Shown: positions 51,624 through 60,335, numbered from the stretch's first letter. The stretch: DNA of 64,000 bases from Gp13-AA77 sp035946735 (GCA_035946735.1 DASYYZ010000098.1:62001-126000); one strand, 5' to 3'. Numbers and translations: made by a program. The notes: generated from the letters alone by a model not told the origin.

Positions 51624-53351
51624 ATGAACAGTGAATCCGGAGCCACGCGGAAGCTCAGCTACGCTCATGGGGCAGGCGGGCCGCCGCTTTGGGGATGCAC
51701 GATCGGCGAGGCGCTTGACCGCGCCGCGGTGCTCCACCCCGATCGGCCTGCGCTCATTTCCCGCCACCAGCGCCTTCGTTACAGCTACCGCGAGTTCCTG
51801 GCGGAGGTGGAACGCGCCGCGCGAGGATTTCTTCACCTGGGCGTGCGAAAGGGCGACAGAGTAGGTGTCTGGACCACGAATTACGCCGAGTGGGTGATCA
51901 CGCAGTTTGCCACTGCCAAAATCGGCGCGATTCTGGTCACCGTCAATCCCTCCTACCGCGCCGTTGAACTCGAGTACGCCCTCAAGCAGTCAGAGTGCTC
52001 CACGCTCGTCCTGATGCAGGGGTTTCGCGACTGCGACTATGTGGAGACGCTCGCCCGCGTTTGCCCGGAGTTTACGTCCAGCGCTCCCGGCGGTCTTCTG
52101 TCTCAGCGTCTCCCTGACCTCAGGAACGTGATCTTCGTGGGTGGTCCCGTTCCCGCCGCCGGTCCCCGGATGCTTCCCTGGGACGATCTCATCGAGATGG
52201 GCCGGCGCGAACCGCCCGAGCGGTTGAGGGAGCGTGAGGCCGCGCTCGACTTCGACGATCCGATCAACATTCAATACACTTCCGGCACCACCGGCTTTCC
52301 CAAGGGCGCGATGTTGAGCCACCATAACATCGTTAACAACGGATTGCTGGTGGGATCTTGTATGAAATTCACCTGCCACGATCGCCTGGCGATCCCGGTG
52401 CCGTTCTATCACTGCTTTGGCATGGTGCTCGGCAACATGGTGTGCGTGACCGCGGGCGCCGCCATGATCCTTCCGGCGCCGCACTTCAACGCTCTGGCCA
52501 CGCTCGAGGCCGTGGAAGCGGAGCGCTGCACCGCCTTGCACGGCGTGCCCACGATGTTCATCGCGGAGCTTGAGCATCCGGAGTTTCAACGTTTCGATCT
52601 CTCCACGCTGCGCACGGGCATCATGGCCGGCTCGCCGTGCCCAATTGAAGTGATGAAGCGGGTGGTGAACGAAATGCACTGCGCCGGCTTGACCATTGCC
52701 TACGGGCTGACGGAGACTTCGCCCGTGGTCACCCAAACCACGACGGAGGATCCCATCGAGTTGCGCGTGGCCACCGTGGGCAAGCCGCTGCCCCATACCG
52801 AGATCAAGATTCTGAGCCCGGAGGGGCGCATCGTCCCGCGCGGGGAGCCGGGCGAACTGTGCGCGCGCGGCTACATGGTGATGAAAGGCTACTACAACAA
52901 CCCGGCGGCGTCGCGCGGCGCCATTGACCAGGCCGGCTGGCTGCACTCCGGCGACATGGCCACGATGGACGAGAGCGGCTATTGCCGGATTACGGGTCGT
53001 GTGAAGGATATGATCTGCCGCGGCGGGGAGAACATTTATCCGCGCGAAATCGAGGAGTTTCTTTACTCGCATCCGGCCGTCAGCGACGTGCAGGTGATCG
53101 GAGTGCCGGACTGCAAGTACGTGGAGCAGGTGGCGGCCTGGATCAAGCTCAAGGATGGAGCCGTCTGCGACGCGGACGGTATCCGGAGCTTCTGCAAGGG
53201 CCGGATCGCAGATTTCAAAGTTCCGCGGTACGTGAAGTTCGTGGATTCCTTCCCCATGACGGTCACCGGCAAGATTCAGAAGTACAAGATGAGGGAAGCA
53301 TCGATTCAGGAATGGGGCCTGGAGGCTGCCGCCAAGATCGAGACCGCTTAG
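51624..53351 (+). CDS. AMP-binding acyl-CoA synthetase (FadD/medium-chain type)
   Basis: A 575-residue acyl-CoA synthetase that activates a carboxylate through an acyl-adenylate. The P-loop-like motif is YTSGTTGFPKGAMLSHHN; further motifs are PVPFYHCFGMV, AYGLTETSPV, the linker motif HSGDMATMDESGYCRITGR, and the C-terminal MTVTGKIQKYKM with catalytic Lys. No signal peptide. Fatty-acid or aromatic/short-chain substrates cannot be told apart by eye; the sequence is nearest to the FadD/acyl-CoA synthetase family YngI-like. It is preceded by a palindromic repeat that ends 12 nt before its start, so its ribosome binding site must lie in the last arm or gap. Confidence 0.94.
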   Translation: MNSESGATRKLSYAHGAGGPPLWGCTIGEALDRAAVLHPDRPALISRHQRLRYSYREFLAEVERAARGFLHLGVRKGDRVGVWTTNYAEWVITQFATAKIGAILVTVNPSYRAVELEYALKQSECSTLVLMQGFRDCDYVETLARVCPEFTSSAPGGLLSQRLPDLRNVIFVGGPVPAAGPRMLPWDDLIEMGRREPPERLREREAALDFDDPINIQYTSGTTGFPKGAMLSHHNIVNNGLLVGSCMKFTCHDRLAIPVPFYHCFGMVLGNMVCVTAGAAMILPAPHFNALATLEAVEAERCTALHGVPTMFIAELEHPEFQRFDLSTLRTGIMAGSPCPIEVMKRVVNEMHCAGLTIAYGLTETSPVVTQTTTEDPIELRVATVGKPLPHTEIKILSPEGRIVPRGEPGELCARGYMVMKGYYNNPAASRGAIDQAGWLHSGDMATMDESGYCRITGRVKDMICRGGENIYPREIEEFLYSHPAVSDVQVIGVPDCKYVEQVAAWIKLKDGAVCDADGIRSFCKGRIADFKVPRYVKFVDSFPMTVTGKIQKYKMREASIQEWGLEAAAKIETA

Positions 53352-53550
53352 GCGGCAAGAGGCCTCTGCCGCAATGCTGACGGGGCTGCGATTGCCGTCC
53401 AGCGTCCACCGGTGACTCCCGTTATCGAGTCTGGCAGCGGCTCTTGTTCCGTGTACGCGGGCCGGGCTTGGCGCAAATCGAAGGTCTCGATTCGCCTTGC
53501 TCGATGACTCCCGAAAACGCACAGCTCTGCTGTGCGCCATCCTGCCGTCC

Positions 53551-54036
53551 CTAACGATGACTCCCAGCCGGAACAATTTGTGAGAGATCGACTTCGCGTC
53601 TAACAAGGTCCCAGGGTGCAAGACGAATCGCTCGGCCCGGAGCATAGGTGAGGATATCCTGCCGCCCCAAAGTCACCAACAGTACGCGCAGACGGTCGGA
53701 AATGCCGCGTGGGGAGATCAGAAACGAGAGGGCAGGACGGGCAACGAGGCTGTAGCCTAGCAGCTGTCCCACATCCCCGAGTGTGATAGGTCCAACTTTG
53801 CACTCAACAAAAGCCAATTCAATGTGCTCTTGAGCTTCAACAACACCTGTTACGTCAACCTGAATCTCAAAGGCTGAGTAGTCGGGAAAGTGCCGATGCA
53901 GTCCCTGTCGCAGCAGAAAGGCCGAAAGATCTGCGCTATGCGTGTCGTGCGCGCTTACCTTCGCTCTCGGACGTTGGCCCGACAGATATCGGGCGAGCCA
54001 GTTCGCCACCTCCGGGTAAAGCAGCCTCTCAAGCAT
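53551..54036 (-). CDS. Cassette gene A: putative PD-(D/E)XK-like protein (intact motif)
   Basis: A 161-residue protein of no named family, last gene of the minus-strand cassette. It has the layout of a small PD-(D/E)XK nuclease: Asp61 in VDVTGVV, then E78-C-K80 at the end of strand LAFVECK, then Gln91 and Tyr95 (GQLLGYS), matching D..ExK with a RecB-like QxxxY. It aligns without gaps to gene C (54937-55422), with 78 identical residues of 161 by my count. ATG 54036 follows gene B's TAG with only one codon (CGG) between; AGGA lies 10 nt upstream of the ATG. No catalysis is proven. Confidence 0.62.
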   Translation of the reverse strand: MLERLLYPEVANWLARYLSGQRPRAKVSAHDTHSADLSAFLLRQGLHRHFPDYSAFEIQVDVTGVVEAQEHIELAFVECKVGPITLGDVGQLLGYSLVARPALSFLISPRGISDRLRVLLVTLGRQDILTYAPGRAIRLAPWDLVRREVDLSQIVPAGSHR

Positions 54037-54039
54037 CCG

Positions 54040-54879
54040 CTACAATTCCTGGATCAGTACGAGCTGATTAGATGGTGTTCCCTGGGAACACCCGAGGGCT
54101 TTGCATATTTGGAAATAGGCGTTGAAATGCTTCCGCCTCAGAGCCTCTGGAAGGCGTTTACTTTTTTCCTCTGGGTGCTTCGTCTTCGGACGTACCCGGT
54201 GCTTAGCCAACGGATTGCACGCAGCGCGCCGGCTGCCGCCCTGCCCCTCGTTATGGCTTGCCATTTCTTGCAAGATTTGCTGCTTAAACGCAAAACGGAA
54301 ACCGACGGGCATGAAATTCTCGGCATAGATCCGTATTCGGTGCTCCTTGGCCCATTGTTTTCCCCTGTTATGCGGATCTCTCATGTTGGGATGCCCCCAG
54401 AGAATGTGCTGCACTGGAACGTCAAGATGCACCTGAAGCATTCTGCAGATCTGGATCGGGAGTATCCAGTTGTTGTGCTGCACTTGCAGGACAATCCTGT
54501 GGAGCACAGGCGCTCCAGCGCCGAATTGCGCATAGTCTGCGCGCGAAGGCGTGGCCGCCGCATCCGCAAAGCCACGCATGAACTCAAGCTGAATTTCGCG
54601 CGGTGTCTCGAAAAGTACTGGCGGCAGTTCGAACGTGTCGTACGAGTCCCGGCCCGCAAACAGCGTGGTCAGGTTTCGCCATGCCATTGTGTTTTTTGTG
54701 AAAACCGCGACCAGCTGATTGTTGAATTTGCTCGGCTCGATCTTTACGTTCACCTCAAGCAGCTCATTTATTCGGTTTCTCACGTCATCCAGAGAGAGCC
54801 TCATCGCCATACGAATATCGACCTTGATCTGACTGCCTTCGGGGGGTCTAGCCGTGAAAAGCCGGAGAGGAAAATCCAC
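54040..54879 (-). CDS. Cassette gene B: LAGLIDADG-like protein
   Basis: A 279-residue protein resembling LAGLIDADG homing-endonuclease folds. The region FMRGFADAAATP (residues 100-111, Asp106 in the catalytic position) sits in a helix, followed by beta-strands HRIVLQVQHNNWILPIQICRML and LDVPVQHILWGHPNMRDP. The C-terminus is basic (HRVRPKTKHPEEKSKRLPEALRRKH). It is free-standing: no intein splice residues (Cys/Ser...HisAsn) and no host gene split by it are seen. It starts with GTG 54879 and has no ribosome binding site; the 57 nt back to gene C's TAG are in the same frame and could code. It lies between the two paralogues A and C. Confidence 0.6.
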   Translation of the reverse strand: MDFPLRLFTARPPEGSQIKVDIRMAMRLSLDDVRNRINELLEVNVKIEPSKFNNQLVAVFTKNTMAWRNLTTLFAGRDSYDTFELPPVLFETPREIQLEFMRGFADAAATPSRADYAQFGAGAPVLHRIVLQVQHNNWILPIQICRMLQVHLDVPVQHILWGHPNMRDPHNRGKQWAKEHRIRIYAENFMPVGFRFAFKQQILQEMASHNEGQGGSRRAACNPLAKHRVRPKTKHPEEKSKRLPEALRRKHFNAYFQICKALGCSQGTPSNQLVLIQEL

Positions 54880-54936
54880 GACAAGGCGTCGAACGTCGCC
54901 TGCACCTAGGATCGGCCATCCGCAGCCTGCGGTTCG

Positions 54937-55422
54937 CTAAAAAAGAGGGCCGCGAGGCACAACAGACGAGTAATCTATTTGACGGAGTACCGGGTCCCAC
55001 TTGGCTAGCTTGATTGAGCGGCCATTTCCGTAAGTGAGGATCTCCCGCCGCCCAAAGTTCAGCAGCAATTCGGAAAGCCGAGGTGACACGCCGCGCGGCG
55101 AGATCAACATCGAAAGCCTGGGGCGCGCAATGAGACTATAAGCCACAAGCGGTCCCAGGTCCTTCAATGTAATCAAATTCGGCCGAAACTTCACGAGTGC
55201 GAGATCAAACTTTCGATCCTGATTTATGACTCCGGTTACGTCAACGCGGAAGGTGTAGGTCGGGTACTCCGGGAAGTGCTGCTGAAGGCGTTCCTTCCGC
55301 AAAAATCCCGAAAGCTCGAGCGCGTGGGTGTCACGGCAAAACGCGTCGGTGCCCGGGTGGCCAGCGCTGAGGCACTTTGCTAGCCACCTTGCGACTTCAG
55401 GATAGGGAGATTGCGCAACCAC
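54937..55422 (-). CDS. Cassette gene C: paralogue of A with altered nuclease motif
   Basis: A 161-residue protein, ungapped and about 48% identical to gene A. The equivalent residues are Asp61 (VDVTGVI) kept, but E78 is Lys, K80 is Arg and Q91 is Pro (LALVKFR, DLGPLVAYS); Tyr95 is kept. So it probably lost any D...ExK catalysis and may be a structural partner of A. GTG 55422 follows gene D's TAG (55434-55432) by three codons with no ribosome binding site; the A alignment supports this start (YPEVA at residue 7 in both). It ends TTTTTTAG at 54937, in the same frame as gene B. Confidence 0.6.
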   Translation of the reverse strand: MVAQSPYPEVARWLAKCLSAGHPGTDAFCRDTHALELSGFLRKERLQQHFPEYPTYTFRVDVTGVINQDRKFDLALVKFRPNLITLKDLGPLVAYSLIARPRLSMLISPRGVSPRLSELLLNFGRREILTYGNGRSIKLAKWDPVLRQIDYSSVVPRGPLF

Positions 55423-55431
55423 GTAAGTAAG

Positions 55432-56436
55432 CTAATCGTGAAAAAGCCGTTTCGCCAAGGACCTCAACACGTTTGTTGCTTCGACGGCTTTATACACGTC
55501 CTCAACTAACACAACCTCAAGCTTGTCGAGCAAGAGGGATTTCTTCACAGTAAGTCTGTCAATTACTTGTTTCTCTTGCTCCGCTGTGGTAACGATAATA
55601 GCCCTCTGTATGAACTGCGCGACCGTTTCAAGGCGGTCCAACGAATCTGCGAGGTTCCCGCCTAACTGGACCTCGATCGGAAACCTTACCGTTCCTACGA
55701 ACGGCACGTAACGAACCCATAAGCAGTCGAGTTGCCGGTCGCCCTCGCGCAACTTGAGTGCGTAGCTCGGCAGCGCGTCGTTTACGCTCGGCCGCGTCTT
55801 CGCCTCAAACTCAAAGAACTCTCCGATTAGCTTCATTTTGCCTTCGAGGTCCAGATGCGAGACTTCCATCCGCTGTTCGCCGGCCGGGACTCCCGCAAGT
55901 CTGGCTTCACTTGCAAACTTAAGGCCCTTTTCGGTCAACAGAACCTGGTGGGCCACAACCGACGCGAAGCCGAAACCGCGAAGCCAGTTGTACCGTATCG
56001 GGGCTTGGTTGTCGGCGAACATACTGGGCCTCATTCGCTCAGCCCATTTTTCGCTCAGTTCTTTGGGAGTAAGCGGCGCGTGTTGTTCAAGCAAATCGAA
56101 CATCTCCCTGAATCCTAACACCTTTTGAAGGAACGCCCGAAAGAGGGCTTTCGGCTCTTTTGTCTTGAGAAATTGCCGACCAGCAGGTCCGAGTTCATAG
56201 CGCCGCCCTTCAAAGGCCAACACCCCAGCAGCCCTAAGTACATTAAGCAGCTTTCGAGCAAACTCAGGCACAACGGTGAAGGAGCGAGTGATCCATTCGA
56301 CGGCGCCTCGCCCGCTCGGTTTTGATTGTTCAATGAAGTTCAGAATTGCGAAGGTGTTTTGGGGGTACTCGGAGATTCCGCCCACGTTCGGCCAGAACAC
56401 CTTTATAGGGCGCTCTGCTTCACTCGAAGCAGCCAC
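55432..56436 (-). CDS. Cassette gene D: winged-helix protein with putative D...ExQ nuclease domain
   Basis: A 334-residue protein, first gene of the cassette. GTG 56436 was chosen because GGAGG lies 7 nt upstream; a reading 55 residues longer is open but starts with Arg-rich, unlikely sequence. Residues 20-90 (FAILNFIEQSK..., GRRYELGPAGRQFL) and about 95-175 (LTPKELSEKWAERM, HQVLLTEKGLKF) each look like a winged helix. Near residue 235-290, LDCLWVR..., PIEVQLGGNLADSLDRLETVAQF, IIVTTAEQEKQVIDRL has the pattern Asp...Glu-x-Gln plus a helix and strand typical of restriction-endonuclease-like folds. Restriction-type or repair activity is inferred, not shown. No methyltransferase is nearby. Confidence 0.6.
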   Translation of the reverse strand: MAASSEAERPIKVFWPNVGGISEYPQNTFAILNFIEQSKPSGRGAVEWITRSFTVVPEFARKLLNVLRAAGVLAFEGRRYELGPAGRQFLKTKEPKALFRAFLQKVLGFREMFDLLEQHAPLTPKELSEKWAERMRPSMFADNQAPIRYNWLRGFGFASVVAHQVLLTEKGLKFASEARLAGVPAGEQRMEVSHLDLEGKMKLIGEFFEFEAKTRPSVNDALPSYALKLREGDRQLDCLWVRYVPFVGTVRFPIEVQLGGNLADSLDRLETVAQFIQRAIIVTTAEQEKQVIDRLTVKKSLLLDKLEVVLVEDVYKAVEATNVLRSLAKRLFHD

Positions 56437-57333
56437 TGGAGTCCTCCGTTCACTGAGTGCTACGCGCGCCAATAGCTCAGGCGGAGCCCAGAGGCTTTGG
56501 CGCCGATTTAGTCTACCATGCGCTCCTCTGAAGGGTCGCCGGCCGAGAATCGTAGTGTTCTGCTTCCTCCGCAGTCCCAAACGGGATTCGGAGACCGCCA
56601 CATACTTAATCGGCCGTGGGCCAATTCTTCATGATTCTGGGTACAACCCAAAACGGGTCATCTCGCCCGACGACAAATGGGGTCCGGAATTGCGAATCTA
56701 CCTGCCGCAGACGCAGCACGCCCTGGAGCTTCCTCCAAACGTCGAATTGCGTCACGGCAGTGCACAGGGTACTCTTCGGATCAACGACAACCGGTTTTGG
56801 TGGCAGGTGGTTCGTGCTGGCTTTCGTTTGGGCCGCAGTCATGATACCGCCAAAATCCGCCAGACCCTGCCCCCTGCACGCGTTCCGGAGTTTGAGCAGG
56901 GCTACGCAGCAGCTAGCGCGTAGCGGTAGCTAGGCGGTCTGACCACTCTTGTACGAGCCCGTCCAAGTCCCCAGGCGACATCGGGCGGCGACGACATTGT
57001 TTTGCATGTCGCCTTCGACTCCCGTCAAGTCAAGGTCGCGCGGGCCCGGTTTTCGGCCGTCTTTTGTCGCCCAATCCAGAGTCCTTGTTTTTTGCATTCA
57101 AACCGAAATCAGTGCCGGCCGAGGCTTGAAAAAGAGCCCCTCCGAGGCCGGCCAAAATGTGCGACGTGTATCCCTATGAATGCAAATCAAACCCAAGTGT
57201 GCAATTGTTGCACACTTTATGAAAGGTCATAGATAGGGTGAGTCGTTTAGAATTGATCTCTGGCACGCGTCGGCACTTTCCGGGACAATTGTCGGGCGGC
57301 CGGCAGGTTTTGATATACTTTCCGCGACCCCTT
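56437..57333. other. Gene-free region between nuclease cassette and phosphatase
   Basis: An 897-nt region with no gene I can support. A rightward open frame ends at 56923 (about 120 codons from a GTG at 56555, with a plausible RIYLPQTQHALELPPN stretch), but it starts antisense to the cassette and lacks a ribosome binding site. At the right end TATACT at 57314-57319 with TG two bases upstream (extended -10) precedes the phosphatase start. Composition is more mixed than in the neighbouring genes, so this may be a decayed gene or an insertion scar. Confidence 0.35.
57314..57319 (+). promoter_or_regulatory. Extended -10 promoter of the FHA-PP2C gene
   Basis: TGATATACT (57311-57319) is an extended -10 box. 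The predicted start point, around 57326, is only about 8 nt before ATG 57334, so the mRNA may be nearly leaderless; no ribosome binding site is seen before that ATG. Confidence 0.45.
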
Positions 57334-58983
57334 ATGCCAGGATCACCAGCCCGCTTGATCGTTCGTGACACGGTAGGCAACGAGCGCGAAGTAGAAGTTT
57401 CGCGCACGCCTTTCAGCCTTGGACGCCAGAGTGACAATGACCTGGTGCTGCTTGACAATCGCATCTCGCGGCAGCACGCGCGCATTCTCCGCGACGACGA
57501 AGGATACGTGCTGGAAGACGCGCAGAGCCGTCACGGAACTTTCGTCAACGGCGAACGCGTCGCCACGCGTTCCCTCCAAGCAGGAGACCAGATCAGCCTG
57601 GGAATCTCAGACGCATACCGGCTGACCTTTGTGATGGAAGAGCCGGAGCTGCCGAACCTGCTGGAGCAGATCGGCAGGCCTACCGATAGCCGCACCGGCG
57701 ATCTTCAGCACCTCAGTCTTCTGTTACGGGTGGCGCAGGTGCTGCATCGCGCGCCGGCTCTCGAAGAGGTGCTGACCACGGTGGTGGATTCCGCGGTACG
57801 CCTCACCGGGGCGGAGTGCGGCCTCCTTTTTCTGACGAATGACGAGGGTGACCTGCGGTTGCGCCTCGCCCGCAATCGGGAAGGAGCGTACCTCCCGCTC
57901 GAGCAGGTGAACTACTCCGAGGCGGTGGTGGAGCGTGTGGTTCGGCTGCGGCACGAAGAGATGGTGGTGGAAGACGATCAGACGGGGCGCTCCGCCCAAG
58001 AGACCGGAGTGCTCTCCACTCGCGCGCGCGGCATCCTGGCTCTTCCCCTGCAAAAGCTGCCGGTGACCGATTCCACCAGCGAGACCATCCGGCAAACCAT
58101 GCCCCAGTTGCTGGGAGTGTTGTACCTTGAGGCGCGGCTGCACGCGGCTTCGGTGACGGGGCTCGACCGTGAAGTGCTGCAGACGCTGGCCGTGGAAGGC
58201 GCCACCGTGGTGGAGAACGCGCGTCTATTCCGCCGCGCCCGGGAGCAGGAGCGCACGCAGCACGAAATGGGTCTGGCCTCGGGGATCCAGCAGAGCCTGC
58301 TCCCACGGCGTCTGCCGCAGACGCCGCATTTCAAGCTGCACGCTCTTACCAGGCCCTGCCAGACCGTGGGCGGCGACTATTATGACGTGGTGGCTCTGCC
58401 GGGACGCCGCTACGGGCTCACGGTAGCGGACGTCTCCGGCAAAGGCTTGCCCGCGGCCATGATGTCCGTGATGATGCAGGGCGCATTTGACGCCGTTGCG
58501 GCCGGCGATCCCGATCTTGAGGAACTGTTTCGCCGCGTCAATGATTATCTGTGCGAACGCACCCCTTCGGAGATGTACGCCACCCTGTTCTACGGCGTCT
58601 TGGACCCTTCGGGGCGCTTCGACTTTGTGAACGCCGCTCATCCCGCGCCCGTCGTGCTCCGCAGCAACGGCGAGGTAACCCTGCTCGGATCGTCGAACTT
58701 CCCGATCGGGATGTTTCCCGGCGCCAAGTTCACCCGGGCGAGCATTGAGCTCGGCCCCGGCGACAAGATCGCGATCTTTTCCGACGGCGTCAGCGAAGCG
58801 CAAAACACCAGCCGCGAATTCTACGGTGAAACGCGCCTGAAGGAGTTTCTGACAGGCTGCTCCAGATTGCCGGTTGAGGAGATGTGCGACCGGATCGTGG
58901 AGGCCGTGGAGAACTTCGCCGGTCTGGCCCCGCAGGCCGACGATATTACCGTGCTCATGGTACACTTCGGGCCATCTTCGTAG
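57334..58983 (+). CDS. FHA-GAF-PP2C (SpoIIE/RsbU-type) protein phosphatase
   Basis: A 549-residue signalling protein. Residues about 8-95 are a forkhead-associated domain that binds phosphothreonine (FSLGRQSDNDLVLLDNRISRQHAR in part, HGTFVNGER). Residues about 135-295 are a GAF domain (LEEVLTTVVDSAVRLTGAECGLLFL in part). Residues about 335-549 are a PP2C/SpoIIE phosphatase with the acidic metal sites VGGDYYDVV, VADVSGKGLPAAMM and the C-terminal GLAPQADDITVLMVHF. Such proteins dephosphorylate anti-sigma antagonists and link stress signals to sigma factors. ATG 57334 is preferred over an upstream GTG at 57238 because of the -10 box between them. No anti-sigma factor gene is nearby. Confidence 0.93.
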   Translation: MPGSPARLIVRDTVGNEREVEVSRTPFSLGRQSDNDLVLLDNRISRQHARILRDDEGYVLEDAQSRHGTFVNGERVATRSLQAGDQISLGISDAYRLTFVMEEPELPNLLEQIGRPTDSRTGDLQHLSLLLRVAQVLHRAPALEEVLTTVVDSAVRLTGAECGLLFLTNDEGDLRLRLARNREGAYLPLEQVNYSEAVVERVVRLRHEEMVVEDDQTGRSAQETGVLSTRARGILALPLQKLPVTDSTSETIRQTMPQLLGVLYLEARLHAASVTGLDREVLQTLAVEGATVVENARLFRRAREQERTQHEMGLASGIQQSLLPRRLPQTPHFKLHALTRPCQTVGGDYYDVVALPGRRYGLTVADVSGKGLPAAMMSVMMQGAFDAVAAGDPDLEELFRRVNDYLCERTPSEMYATLFYGVLDPSGRFDFVNAAHPAPVVLRSNGEVTLLGSSNFPIGMFPGAKFTRASIELGPGDKIAIFSDGVSEAQNTSREFYGETRLKEFLTGCSRLPVEEMCDRIVEAVENFAGLAPQADDITVLMVHFGPSS

Positions 58984-59092
58984 CGACCGCCGCCTAACTC
59001 CGACCGCTGCACCGCAACCTGACCACACCAATCCGCCCCTTACTTAATCCATCAATTCCTGGCCTTTGCTATGATTAAGGTGAGACTTTGCA

Positions 59093-60286
59093 ATGCCCAG
59101 AATTTATCTCGACAACAACGCCACCACGCCGGTGGCCCCGGAAGTGGCCGAGGCCATGCGCCCCTATCTCGACGAGGATTTTGGCAACGCATCCTCGGTC
59201 CACTGGTATGGACAGCGGGCGCGCGAGGCCGTGGAACAGGCGCGCGACCAGGTGGCGCGCCTGATTAACGCACGGCCGGCGGACGTGGTCTTCACGAGCG
59301 GCGGCACGGAAAGCGACAACGCGTCTGTGTTTGGCGCGGTGGAGGCGGCCCGGCCTCGATTGCTCGCCGGCGCCAAGCACGTGATCAGCACGCCCATCGA
59401 GCACCCTGCCGTGCTCTATGCTTTGCGAGCCCTGGAGCGCCGCCGCATCGAGGTCACCTACGTTCCCGTTGGGACGGGCGGCGTGGCGGACCCCGCGGAC
59501 ATCGAGCACGCCATCCGTCCGGAGACGGTGCTCATCACTGTAATGCTGGCCAACAATGAGATCGGCACGCTGCAGCCTCTTGCCGAAATCGGACGCGTGG
59601 CTCGGGAGCATCACATCGTGTTTCATACCGACGCGGTGCAGGCTGTGGGCAAGGTTCCGGTGGACGTGGAAGCGATGGACGTCGACCTGCTCTCACTCTC
59701 CGCGCACAAGCTCTACGGGCCAAAGGGTGTGGGCGCGCTCTATGTCCGCAAGGGGACCCGCCTCGAGCCGCTGATGCACGGCGGCCATCACGAGCGCGAC
59801 CGGCGGCCGGGTACGGAGAACGTTCCTGGAATCGTGGGATTGGGCGCTGCGGCGGAGATTGCCTGGCACAGGCTGGCCGAGGACGGAGAAAGAATTGCGT
59901 CCATGCGCGATCGTCTGGAGGCCGGAATACTCGGCCGTCTTGAACACGCCCGGGTGAATGGCGACCGCGCGCGACGCCAGCCCAATACGCTGAATCTGAG
60001 CTTCGAAGGCGTCAAGGGCGAAGCGCTGGTAATGGCGCTCGATCTCGAAGGCGTAGCCTGCTCCACCGGCTCGGCGTGTTCCTCGGGTTCCACTGAGCCT
60101 TCGCACGTATTAAAAGCGCTCGGGCTGTCGTGCGATGAAGCTCGCTCCAGCATCCGGCTGAGCTTGGGCCGCTACAACACGGAATCAGACGTGGACTACG
60201 CCCTCGAGGCTGTCACACACGTGCTGCGGCGCTTGCGGGCACTGTCGCCGCGATATGTGAGCGCTGGAGCGTCGGTGGCATCGTAG
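59093..60286 (+). CDS. Cysteine desulfurase (NifS/IscS family)
   Basis: A 397-residue PLP enzyme that removes sulfur from cysteine for Fe-S clusters and tRNA thiolation. It begins IYLDNNATTPVAPEV, has TSGGTESDNASVFGAV, EIGTLQPLAEIG, the PLP-lysine in LSAHKLYGPKGVG, and the catalytic Cys in STGSACSSGSTEPSHVL, with the flexible loop expected for the IscS/NifS class I type. The mnmA gene follows after 49 nt, so the pair probably supplies sulfur for 2-thiouridine in tRNA. The ATG follows TTGCA; no strong ribosome binding site is seen. Confidence 0.95.
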   Translation: MPRIYLDNNATTPVAPEVAEAMRPYLDEDFGNASSVHWYGQRAREAVEQARDQVARLINARPADVVFTSGGTESDNASVFGAVEAARPRLLAGAKHVISTPIEHPAVLYALRALERRRIEVTYVPVGTGGVADPADIEHAIRPETVLITVMLANNEIGTLQPLAEIGRVAREHHIVFHTDAVQAVGKVPVDVEAMDVDLLSLSAHKLYGPKGVGALYVRKGTRLEPLMHGGHHERDRRPGTENVPGIVGLGAAAEIAWHRLAEDGERIASMRDRLEAGILGRLEHARVNGDRARRQPNTLNLSFEGVKGEALVMALDLEGVACSTGSACSSGSTEPSHVLKALGLSCDEARSSIRLSLGRYNTESDVDYALEAVTHVLRRLRALSPRYVSAGASVAS

Positions 60287-60335
60287 CGCTGGATTCCTCC
60301 TCGCCATAATAGGAATCTCGCGCGGCAAGACAACA

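Noticed and set aside
53551..56436. Standard restriction-modification system
   Set aside because: No methyltransferase motif (FxGxG, NPPY/DPPY, PCQ) is visible in or around the cassette.
56437..56601. Longer N-terminus (55 extra residues) for cassette gene D
   Set aside because: The extension is Arg-rich and lacks a ribosome binding site, whereas GTG 56436 has GGAGG 7 nt upstream.
56276..56923. Rightward 215-codon frame
   Set aside because: Its first part is antisense to gene D and there is no ribosome binding site; the last about 120 codons look slightly protein-like, so it is mentioned only in the gene-free region entry.
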